DNA from: Owenia fusiformis
Taxonomy: Eukaryota; Annelida; Polychaeta; Sabellida; Oweniidae
DNA: 64,000 nucleotides
Direction: 5' to 3'
NCBI GenBank assembly: GCA_903813345.2
Contig: CAIIXF020000003.1
Coordinates: 5,355,815-5,419,814, forward strand
Position numbers and translations under genes: made by a program. This document shows positions 15,001 through 27,000 of this stretch, piece by piece. Numbering within the stretch: position 1 is the first letter of the stretch; every line of letters starts with the position of its first letter. A model generated the notes under the pieces. The model saw only the letters and a list, made by a program, of their open reading frames with translations, was not told the DNA's origin and did no database searches.

Positions 15001-18000
15001 ATTTACATGCAACATTATCATAATATGTTCTTTACATTCCAAATCTATTACCTCAAATGCCCCATGTAGGAAGATCCATGTGTTCTTATCAAAGGATGAA
15101 GCTACAGATTCTGATTTATTTTGATTCTCTTATGTTGTATCCTTTATAACCACAAACTATATATTGTGAGAACATCTACAGTGTTATAAATTACTTTTAC
15201 ATAGGCATATGGTAAATATTGCTTCTAATTAACTCCTTCTTCATCAATCTAAAACATTGGTAATATAGAAGTACAATCATCTTCACACTCAATATCACAA
15301 GAATTACACATAAAACATTTTATGTCTCCATCTTTTTTTCCATTTACCTCTTGGATACATCCTGTATATATATGCTCATAATTAATGTAATTAGCCTGGA
15401 AGATCCAGAAACCCCTCCTTAAAGGGACCCAACACCATGGTCACATGATCAGTCGTGTGGAGGTAAGCTCCCAGTTGAAATAAAAGCACTGTCCTCCTTT
15501 GGTTTCTGTGAAAAGTAGCTAATACCCTCATGTATTGGTCAGTTTGTGTGTCACACGACTAATCCATACCATATGCTTCATTCAACATATTTTATGCTAT
15601 TGAGCTGCATATATAAACAGTACTTTGCAACTAAGGTCATAGAGTATACTTACCCCTTGCAAATTGTAATTTATTGAATTCACAGTAAACCCATCAATTT
15701 TTAAGAAAACAAAGAATATTGTTCTCATGGATCTATTATTTATGTTAGACTAACTATGAAAATATAAATATGAAATAATATGTTAGCTTGAAGTCATATA
15801 TAAGATGAAAATATATGTTCATGCATTTGCATTTTTCCAAAGGGAATATTCCCATGTAAGTAAATACAGGTGCAGTATATAATTTATATGTATCTATGTC
15901 ATCTGTCTATACATGCGCGTATAGCCTAGTGTTACATGTGAACAAGATGGTTCTGGAAAGAAATGAGCGTGGCAGATTTGCTAAAAAGCCACATACACCA
16001 CAAAAGCAAGACCAATTTGAAAGTAAGTTCATTATTCTCAAGGGTACACTTCAAGTGAAAGCTACATTGCTACAGGGTGGCCTATCATTCTGAGACAAAT
16101 GTATTATCCAACGATTGTGATTTTTGAAGCTAAAATATGATATCTTGAGCAGATGGAAATACATTCCCATGAGATATGTATATATAGTCAAAAGTGATAA
16201 CTATTTATTGAGTGTAATGAAATGTATCCTTCGCTAACTGCTTTTGTTTGAGATAATTATCATGAAATATTTTTAAATTAATTTTTATGTGTGTCATTGA
16301 TCCTAATCCACCCTGTAGTCTGGTGTTTGTAGAGCATTGCGACTCGTACAACTTATTCTCTCAAATATCAAACCTCATTTACTAATAAATTTTTTGTGTG
16401 AATATGAAGAGTCCAAGCATTGCTTTTTTATGTTTATTGTATAGCTATATTTAGCCTTGATATCCATGATTTTTTAAAACAAAATCTCACCGTTAGATTT
16501 CGAGCTATTCATGTTTACTCATTTGTCTAATTGAAAAACAATGCAAATCTCATTTTTTCAAAAGAAAAAAATTGAAATTCTAAGATGGTGAAAAATCATT
16601 AAAAAATACACAGATTCAGAATCCGGCAAGCATTTTCCCTTATTCCTCTCCGTTAAGAAGTTTTGTAAGGTGTTGGATCCCTTTAAGGAACCCTATGTTC
16701 TTTTATGTGCACTCATAAATTGACATCCAAGTACACACCACAGCCTTTTGTACAAGTTGTGGACCACTCAGTCAAACACCCTAAAGTCAAAAACTCTGTT
16801 CTTTGTAAATAGTGGATCCAAGCTAATGACTAAATACTTTAATGTTGTAGGTTGTATACTTTGTAAATAGTGGATCCAAGCTAATGACTAAATATTTTAA
16901 TGTTGTAGGTTGTGAACTCTGTAAATAGTAGATCCATGCCAATGACTAAATACTTTAATGTTGTAGGTTGTATACTTTGTAAATAGTGGATCCAAGCTAA
17001 TGACTAAATACTATAATGTTGTAGGTGGTGTACTTTGTAAATAGTGGATCCAAGCTAATGACTAAATACAAATGTATTTAACACTTAATGTTTAGGTTGT
17101 GTACTTTGTATATAGTAGATCCAAGCTCATGACTAAATACTCTAATCCTGTTGGTTGTATAATTTGTAAATAGTGGATACAAGCTAATGACTAAATACTT
17201 AAATGTTGTAAGTTTTGTACTTTTTAAATAGAATATCCAAGCTAATGACTAAATACTTTAATGTTGCAGGTTGTGTACTTTGTAAATAGTGGATCCAAGC
17301 TAATGACTAAACACTTTTATGTTGTAGGTTGTGTACTTTGTAAATAGTGGATCTGAGGCTAATGACTTAGCAATGCTCATGAGTAGACTTCATACTGGCT
17401 GCTTTGATGTATTCTCACTCAGGTAATTATCTTTGAGTTTGGTGCTATTATATGATAAAAGGAACAAATTCCACAAAAAATCCCATCATACAAGGGGTGA
17501 TCAATAAGTAATGGACGCTTTTTTACACAGATGTTTTTTATAGACCAATTCCTTTATTTTACTTACCAGTGATACATCATTCAATTCTCTATCAACTCTG
17601 AAGATTTAAAAACAAAACATGTAATATATTTTGATATATCTTTATTTCCGTGAAGACGGTATAGGTACCCCGGGACCGATATGACATCAAACATTCTGAA
17701 GCTGTTTTAGCTTATTTAACACGCAATGCAGTTGTTGGCAGGCTGAACAAAACAAACCATTATGGTCATGAATTACCCCATTTTGTTATGCCATAGTTGA
17801 TTTTGAATATTCTATCATCACTGCGTGATATTCACGCCACATTCATTCTACAGGGCCCTCTACATAGGTCCCATCAAGTGCTACATGTGCAGTGTGCACA
17901 CTTTCTCATCCTCCTAACTCAAGATTGTGAGACAAGGCTGAATCAATTCTCTGACATGGTAGCAAGATGCAGTTGGACAGCTTGCTTTACTTCACCAATG

Positions 18001-21000
18001 TCACTAAACCTGCGTCCTTTTTCTATAGAAATAAGTAGAATAGAAATAAAGAAGTCACATGCGGGCAGATCTGGACAAAATGGTGCATTGGCCAAGGGCT
18101 CAATATTGAGGTCCATGTATATTTTATTCTGAAAATGTTGAGATCTGTGGGCAGGTGCATAGTTCATATGGAGTAGGGAGTTACCTCCTCTCACTAACCG
18201 CTTCTTCCACAATGGTTTCTCAAATTGACCTCCAAACCCTGACCATACAACACTTTGACAATTGATGCATATAAAAAAGTTCAAATCTAACAGAAATATG
18301 CCATACTAGCTAAAAACTGAATATGTGACGTAAATGCCGGTCCCCCCGGGTACCTGTACCACCTTCACTGAAATAAAGATATAACAACACATAATTTTCC
18401 TGATCAGCATCATAAAATGCATACACGTGTTAGTTTAAAATGATAAGGTTATACTTGTCTATTCAGAAATATGTTTAATTGTGACATCATCCTATCCTTT
18501 AAAGATTGCCAGAACCGTAATCTTGCACTTCACATCACATAGGATTGGGGTAGGAACATATGGGAGTTACAGCTAATAAGTGCACTCTTTCTCTCTAGGA
18601 ATGGCTACCATGGGGCAAGTCCATACACAATGGGTCTGACAGCCCAATCAATATGGCACTACAATATGCCTAGAGGTTTTGGTGTACACCAAGTAGGTCC
18701 ATATCTAAATGCTAACTTTCCAGTCACACTGATATTTCACTCACTTTTTCTCACCTGGATTCAAATACTTGATACTTGTATTTGTATTATGAATAAAAAA
18801 AATATGGTATTAACATGACAACAGTCATCACTTGGTTACAGACACAGATATAAAAATGACGAGCATTAAAAATATGCCACCCTTTCTTGGTAGTAGCATA
18901 AAATGTTAAGGGTCTTAAATATCTCATTTATCTCATACTTTCACATTTTTAAGATGTTGACTGTGTGCATAGTAATTCACACAATTCATACAATGGAAAG
19001 TCACAAATAGATGTGTCTAATTCCAGCCAATCAGAAAATGCTATTTCATATAACTGCACCCAAGGTGATTTTTAGATTCTAGTGAAACTGATGAAACCGA
19101 TAAGCTGATCAATTTCATAGTTGAGTAAAAATCAATATATGGTATCATAGTGAATAAGAAGCAAAGTGCTTATGCAGGTCAAATGGTAAGTGTTAAATGG
19201 TTGTCAAGGTGACAACTTGACCCTTTCAAAAAGTTTCCTTGAAAAATATATTCTTTTAAGTCATTTTTTATCTTTTAAGTGATATTGTATAAAATATTTT
19301 GCAAAATGTGAAAAGAATCTAAGACGCAATGCATAGTGGCTGATGCATCTTATGCAAAATTTATTGCAAAACAATACATCTAAGGGATGATAATCAGTCC
19401 ACAATGCACCTAGTCCAGGACTTAAATCCTTAAATAATTCTATCACATTGAACAAAAGGTGGCAGTATGGTCTCTTTGTAAGGTTTCTCATTACTTTAAC
19501 ATGTTGTTATTCAGACAATGAATCCTGATGTATACAGAGGTATATGGGGAGGAGCAAACTGCAGAGATTCCCCTGTACAGGTAATATATACAAACATTGA
19601 CAATGCTCTCTGCTTATATCATATGGAGCTCATTTATCTTTTTCATTTCTACATAATTCTGAGTATTAACTACCTAATTTCTTATCAATTCCACCTATTT
19701 TATTTTGTGTCATCCTTCATTTAAAACATGACTATTACTCTTCACAATTTCAATGCATATGCTCTGAAACAATATAATAAAATCTGAGTATTACATTAGG
19801 AGATATCTACAGTATCTAGTTCCAAGACTTCTAGTCTTGAACGCATACAATAGTGACATATATGTTATATTTCAAAAGTAAAAATATTGGTGCTAGCCGC
19901 GCATATATTTCTTAATCGATTCTAAACACAACCAAACCATTCTCACAGGAGCAAGAAAGCTGTGGCTGTCTCAAATTGCAGTAATGTACACTTCAATCTT
20001 TCAATCAGTCAGTATTTCAAAATGTCCACCATAAACACAGAGATTATATTGATGTCACTTTCGATCAATGGACTATTTTAACTTGCATATGTGTAGTAAT
20101 ATTTAAATGAATCATGGGTTGTAAACATTCAGGCTTGTCATCTCAGGAATTTTATTGCGTTATATCTAACAACACGTCAAGAACAACAGTAATTCTTCAT
20201 GAAATCATTCAATATATTGTGTGTTTACATGTATAACACTCATGATCTATCAATGTTGCTTGACTTGATTCCGTATTTATTGAACAGACTGATTTCCAAA
20301 GCGTGGAAGGATAATGTTCCCAGGAATTAAGAGACGTAGAAAGAAATATTCATGGCCTCTGATGGCAGACATTTCAAAATACTAACCAATTTAAAGATTG
20401 AAGTGTATACCTCTGCAATTTGAGACAGTTAGAACTTTTTGGCTTTGAGAGAATGAATGTTAAGGGTGATGTTTAGAATCTGTTGAGGTTCGAAATATGT
20501 GTGTGGCTAGTGCCATTATTTACAACTTTTAAAATTGCATGTGCAAAAGACTAAAAGTCTTGGAACTAGATGAGGAGATACAGTGTATGTGCTAAATTGG
20601 TAAATGCAAAACCATCACTTAAACTTTGCAGTAATACTTTTTTATAGACACAAAGGCAATGTGATTGTGGGCCAAATGAATGCAAGGCATGTGACATGTA
20701 CATTGGTGAACTGAAAGATGTCTTGGAACATACAACTCCTAAAGGAGGAGGAATAGCTGCTTTCTTTGCTGAATCAATTCAAGTAACATAAAATATTTTC
20801 TTTCATTTATTGATTTAATCCTTTTACAAAATTCAAAAGAAGTCAATATTCACACAATTACAAATATTACCTTGACATTTAACAAGTCAGTATGATAAAC
20901 ACCCAGATGTAGTAGATTTAGAAATATATAGTTTAGTTTAGATCCAAAGATGGCCATAACTGAATATCATCTGGTATTAGAAACAAAGGCAATAAAATTG

Positions 21001-24000
21001 TAATGACCAGATTTATAGGAATTTAAAATGGGTACCATAAAAATTTCAAGATGGCCACCCAAAAGAAACTATCATTTCTAGAATTAGATACTATGTAGCA
21101 CCTGTTCAGTATATGAATTGAAAGCCATTTCTATCATGATGACAAGAAATAATAATGAAAAAAGATTAAAAATGGCTACCAGAATAAATAATATGGAAGA
21201 ACATTGTTTTTTAGAACTAGAAAATCAGAACCATTGGAATGTATTTAATTGCATAATAATGTCATGTTTAGGGTGTAGGGGGAGTGCAGCAGTACCCCAG
21301 ACAGTTCATCAAGAGGGCATATGATCTGGTGAGAGCACAAGGGGGTCTCTGTGTTGCTGATGAGGTAAGAGGGCATATGATCTGGTGAGAGCACAAGGGG
21401 GTCTCTGTGTTGCAGATGAGGTAAGAGAGCATATGATCTGGCGAGAGCACAAGGGGGCTCTGTGTTGCAGATGAGGTAAGAGGGCATATGATCTGGTGAG
21501 AGCACAAGGGGGTCTCTGTGTTGCTGATGAGGTAAGAGGGTATATGATCTGGTGAGAGCACAAGGGGGGGCTTTGTGTTGCTGATGAGGTAAGAGGGCAT
21601 ATGATCTGGTGAGAGCACAAGGGGGGCTCTGTGTTGCAGATTAGGTAAGAGGGCATATGATCTGGTGAGAGCACAAGGGGGTCTCTGTGTTGCTGATGAG
21701 GTAAGAGGGCATATGATCTGGTGAGAGCACAAGGGGGGCTCTGTGTTGCTGATGAGGTAAGAGGGCATATGATCTGGTGAGAGCACAAGGGGGGCTCTGT
21801 GTTGCTGATGAGGTAAGAGGGCATATGATTTGGTGAGAGCACAAGGGGCTCTCTGTGTTGCTGATGAGGTAAGAGGGCATATGATCTGGCGAGAGCACAA
21901 GGGGGCTCTGTGTTGCAGATGAGGTAAGAGGGCATATGATCTGGTGAGAGCACAAGGGGGTCTCTGTGTTGCTGATGAGGTAAGAGGGTATATGATCTGG
22001 TGAGAGCACAAGGGGGGGCTTTGTGTTGCTGATGAGGTAAGAGGGCATATGATCTGGTGAGAGCACAAGGGGGGCTCTGTGTTGCAGATTAGGTAAGAGG
22101 GCATATGATCTGGTGAGAGCACAAGGGGGTCTCTGTGTTGCTGATGAGGTAAGAGGGCATATGATCTGGTGAGAGCACAAGGGGGGCTCTGTGTTGCTGA
22201 TGAGGTAAGAGGGCATATGATCTGGTGAGAGCACAAGGGGGGCTCTGTGTTGCTGATGAGGTAAGAGGGCATATGATTTGGTGAGAGCACAAGGGGCTCT
22301 CTGTGTTGCTGATGAGGTAAGAGGGCATATGATCTGGTGAGAGCACAAGGGGGGCTCTGTGTTGCTGATGAGGTAAGAGGGCATATGATCTGGTGAGAGC
22401 ACAAGGGGGGCTCTGTGTTGCTGATGAGGTAAGAGGGCATATGATTTGGTGAGAGCACAAGGGGGGCTCTGTGCTGCAGATGAGGTAAGAGGACATATGA
22501 TCTGGTGAGAGCACAAGGGGGCTCTGTGTTGCTGATGAGGTAAGAGGGCATATGATCTGGTGAGAGCACAAGGAGGTCTCTGTGTTGCTGATGAGGTAAG
22601 AGGGCATATGATCTGGTGAAAGCACAAGGGGGCTCTGTGTTGCAGATGAGGTAAGAGGGCATATGATCTGGTGAAAGCACAAGGGGGCTCTGTGTTGCAG
22701 ATGAGGTAAGAGGGCATATGATCTGGTGAGAGCACAAGGGGCTCTCTGTGTTGCAGATGAGGTCAGTGATTGCATGTTCATTTAATGTTATCTAAATATT
22801 ATCACAAATCATAGTGGTGTATCTGTCAGTTTGAAAACTTCACTATCTCCAATATATCAAGGTTATACTTGTAAAAAGCTTAAAGGTTTGCTGAAAATAC
22901 AAGCGATTAATTTCGAGGTTTCAAGTTTTACCACTTGAGATGCTGAAGGTTGTATGAATTGTTTAAGAAATTGGCACTCACAATTTTTTCACTTGGCATC
23001 TTTAGAGGTGGATCCCGGCTATGGCACTAATCATTGAGAAATAGAGATCGAAACCAGCCATAGTTTTCTCCGGATGACCATTGTGAATTATTTTGTTTTA
23101 TGGATTATAGCAATGGCTTTGCTAATAGATGTTGACTCTTTCCTATGGTCTTTTAGAGACTGGATCCCATCTATCCCACATCATTTGAGACTGAATGCTT
23201 TTATGAGTACTAGTATCTACATTATTTTTGATGTAATGAGTATTGGTGATCAATTTTTTCAATTTCTGTTCAACATGTATTGTAATGACTTAGTATGAAT
23301 GAAATGTCTCTTGGTGTTCTGGTGCTGAATTGTAATATTGACTCTTGTTTGGGGGGAAGAGGGGTGTCAGACACCGTTACTTTTCACGTTGGGTCTTGGT
23401 TTTGGGATATAAAGGGTCTATTTTTCTTATGACAGGTTTAAACTTAAGAGTTTACTTTTCTTGCTGGTTTTTTAAGGTTTTTAGTCTCTTCTCTTTAGAA
23501 CTTGTGCTTAGATATTCCTTTTTGACTATCAAATCTAGTCACTAAACTTGGTACAACTAGCTGTGATGATAGAATCTAACATAGAGGTTTAGCTTCAATG
23601 TCAAAAGTTACCACAAGGTAAAAAGCAACAAAATATTAAAAATTGGTGCTGAAAATCAAGCATCACGTGGGTGAACACTATTAAGATTTCCAAATCATTT
23701 CTATATCACATTCACTTAATAGATCCAAACACATAACAAATGTTTGACTTGTGTCTTCTTAATATTGCGTTCTGTTGATTTCTCATGTTTTTCATTTGTC
23801 TTGTAGGTGCAGAGTGGGTTTGGTCGTACTGGAGGGAGTTATTGGGGATTTGAGAGCCATGGAGTCATTCCAGATATAGGTAAGATCTGATACTTACAGA
23901 CACAGGAATTGCTATAGCTTGTGATCAGATACGATCTAAACAAAATAATTTATAGAAGATGTACTTTCATTTGGCATAATTATAATGTTTCAGTGACCAT

Positions 24001-27000
24001 GGCCAAGGGTATTGGTAATGGGTTCCCTATGGCGGCACTAGTAACAACCAAGGAGATTGCTCAGACAATGTCATCAGCGCTACATTTCAACACATATGGA
24101 GCCAATCCATTTGCATGTGCTGTAGGATCTGCTATACTTGATGTAAGTCTACCTCTCTTTAATGAGAAAATGCTAATAAATGCCATACAAAGAGATTAAA
24201 GCTGGCATTTAAAATTCTATATTTTATCAGAGTTTTACCAATTTTAGAATATCCAACAGCTACTCAGATTCTGAAAAAGTGATTTGTCCCAATTTCAGAT
24301 CATAGATGATGAGAACATTCTAGGCACCTCAAAGTCTCTAGGTACATACATTCTAAAGGAGTTAGAGTTATTTAGGGATGAGTTTGAAGCTATAGGTGAT
24401 GTCAGAGGAAAGGGACTCATGATTGGAATAGAACTAGTCACTGATAAAGTAAGTGGTCTTTTCAATTAATTTTGTATTCTTGAATACTATCATTGTTTCT
24501 TTTTCCTCTATGATTAACCTTAAATGTCCACAAATGGGTAAATTAATGTCTTGTTCATTAAATATATTTTTATTGGTTGTGCATGATGACATTTTAACTG
24601 TAATATCTGTATATATTTGGTGATACAAATTTTCACTTTACTATTTAATCATCAATATACAGTTTATTATCCCTCAATTATTCTGTTCACTGTATGCTAT
24701 AGCCGGTTATTATTTTGGAAAGTAGGTCACCTAATCTATAAGTTAAATCAAAACAACAGTTTTATTGCAATCAAGGGATGAACTCAATATTATATAATTT
24801 CTTGAGATATCTGGTTCCAGTCATGTTTGCTTTCAAGAGGTTTTAATATTCCAAAGTTTCATACATTACATCATTCATATTGTAGGCATCTAAGACTCAA
24901 CTCTCAGCTGAGGAGACCAATGACATATTTGAGACAATGAAAGACCATGGGATATTAATGGGCAAGGGAGGCCAAAAAGGAAATGTAAGAGCAATATATG
25001 TCAAGTCTGCTTTTTGCAACTTATTTGGTTATTCTTGTAACTTAAATGTTTTCCTTGAAAAGCATTGTTTCTTTTAGCTGAAAAAATCCCCTATTCTTTA
25101 TATCTCAACCTGTGTTCTGGCTAATCTAAGATTTGGCAAGATTATTTTATATTCATCATGAAATATTCTTTAATAGACATGGGGCCCCTTGAATCTGTAT
25201 AATATTCACATCATAAATGCTAATGAAATAATGAAAGGTATGAATGTACAGTTACACATTACATTACATTTATTTAATTTATGCATACTATTTGTTTACT
25301 ACTTAATGCACTCCAACATATTTCCAGATTCTTCGTGTCAAACCCCCAATGTGTATAACTAAAGAAGATGCTGATTACTTCCTAGCAGTGTTTCGTCAAG
25401 CAATTACCAAGCACCAGAACAAGTGAACTTTACAAACTGGGAGTATTTCAGTGTGAAACACAGATAAAAAGAGGGAAATAAGACTGCAATAAAGTAAAGC
25501 ATCCATCCATGAATATGTCAATTCATTTAACATAGGTTGTTTTTCTACTAAACAAAATAAGGCAAAACAGGAATATCATATCTGTGCCTTCAAGGATATC
25601 TGGATTTTGGAATTACACTTTGGAATAGTAGTAATAATTTGCACAGACTGGAATTAAAATAAGTATGCGATTCTCTTATATCATGGAACGTAAAGGTTCT
25701 ATATCAGCAATCACAAATATTTTTTAAACCAACCCAGTAATGCAATCTAATTCATAAATAGCTTACCTCATCAGAATTTGGTTGACCAATCACAGTCCAC
25801 ATGTCAGTGCAACCAGGCAGCTCAAATGTTGTAACCACTTGAGGGCGAATTGATCGCTAAAAAGTATTATATTGCTTATATTTCAGTATTCTATAGTCAG
25901 TTATAATAAAAACTAATAGAATCTGATCAGTTTGTGAAAGTTACATTTAAATAAAATAATTATATATCATATTATAGAGATCATATAAATGACCATGTAG
26001 TCACTGAATATATATCAGGGTAAAATGTTCAAATAAAAAAAACATCAACCTAAAATATTCAAAACTTTAATTTCAGTTAGATATTGAGATTTAAAAGTTA
26101 TCCATGTCAAAGGTCATGTCAAACCAAGCCAGGGGGGCTTTAAGGCTAACTTACTTGTAAAACAGAAAGAGCACCATTTTTGCCATGGCCTGAGGTAGTT
26201 ACAAGCTCAACATCCGGGTCCTTTGTATTTGAGAACTCTTCAGACAAGAAGGCTGGCTCTCCCATCACCATCTGGCCACAGGGGCCTATGTTCATTATAC
26301 TATCACATACCTATAAGATGCCACACAAATATAAGGTTACTCAGCAAAGAGAAAATGTCATCATCTAGTTGCAAACATTGTATTAGAAATGATCTAACTT
26401 ATCTGAGTATCCACCGCTATAGTTAACACGCCTTATGAGGACGTTTGGTAAGTAAAATGTTAAGGCATTTCATCTGAGGTCATAGCTAGGATTCTGGCAG
26501 AATTCAAGTGAGAAAAAATAGTGAAGTTAAAAAAATGACATCTTTGTAAGAAGAACTGATTCCAATTTGTGCAGGTTTTTCCTTATTTGCACAGGAATTT
26601 GACATGCATTAAATATAGCTTTCTTATTTCAATATGTTTGCTCTGCTTTGATTAATAACCGCTCTAGATCTGTAGCTAATGTTTACCTCAAAAGTGTAAG
26701 AGTTGATTTCTGTGCCAGGTTGTGTGTTGTCTGTTCCATACACTTCTAGTTCTAGATCGTCCAGTTTGTCCTCATCTAAATCTTAACACAAAACAATCAT
26801 AATCTGATAATAAATATCCTAAATTAATGTCTCTGAGACATACAGGGTTGAAGTATTATTTTACCATAGCTCATTAAGACAACTGATTGTGATCTGATTG
26901 TTAATTGTGATTGCAATCTTTGGAAATCAGAAAATTCAAATTTAATGTCAAATTGTAACTAGAAACTGGCAACTCCACAGAGTAGCAAGTCCAAACGAAC

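Noticed and set aside
21311-22768. CRISPR array
   Set aside because: The repeats adjoin with no unique spacers, in an intron of an animal gene.
21268-22781. Long minus-strand ORFs (up to 489 codons) of repeated [14 protein letters not shown]-type peptide
   Set aside because: Produced by the 56-bp minisatellite C, whose length leaves several frames open; the period follows AGXT2 exon 8 on the plus strand, not a protein gene.
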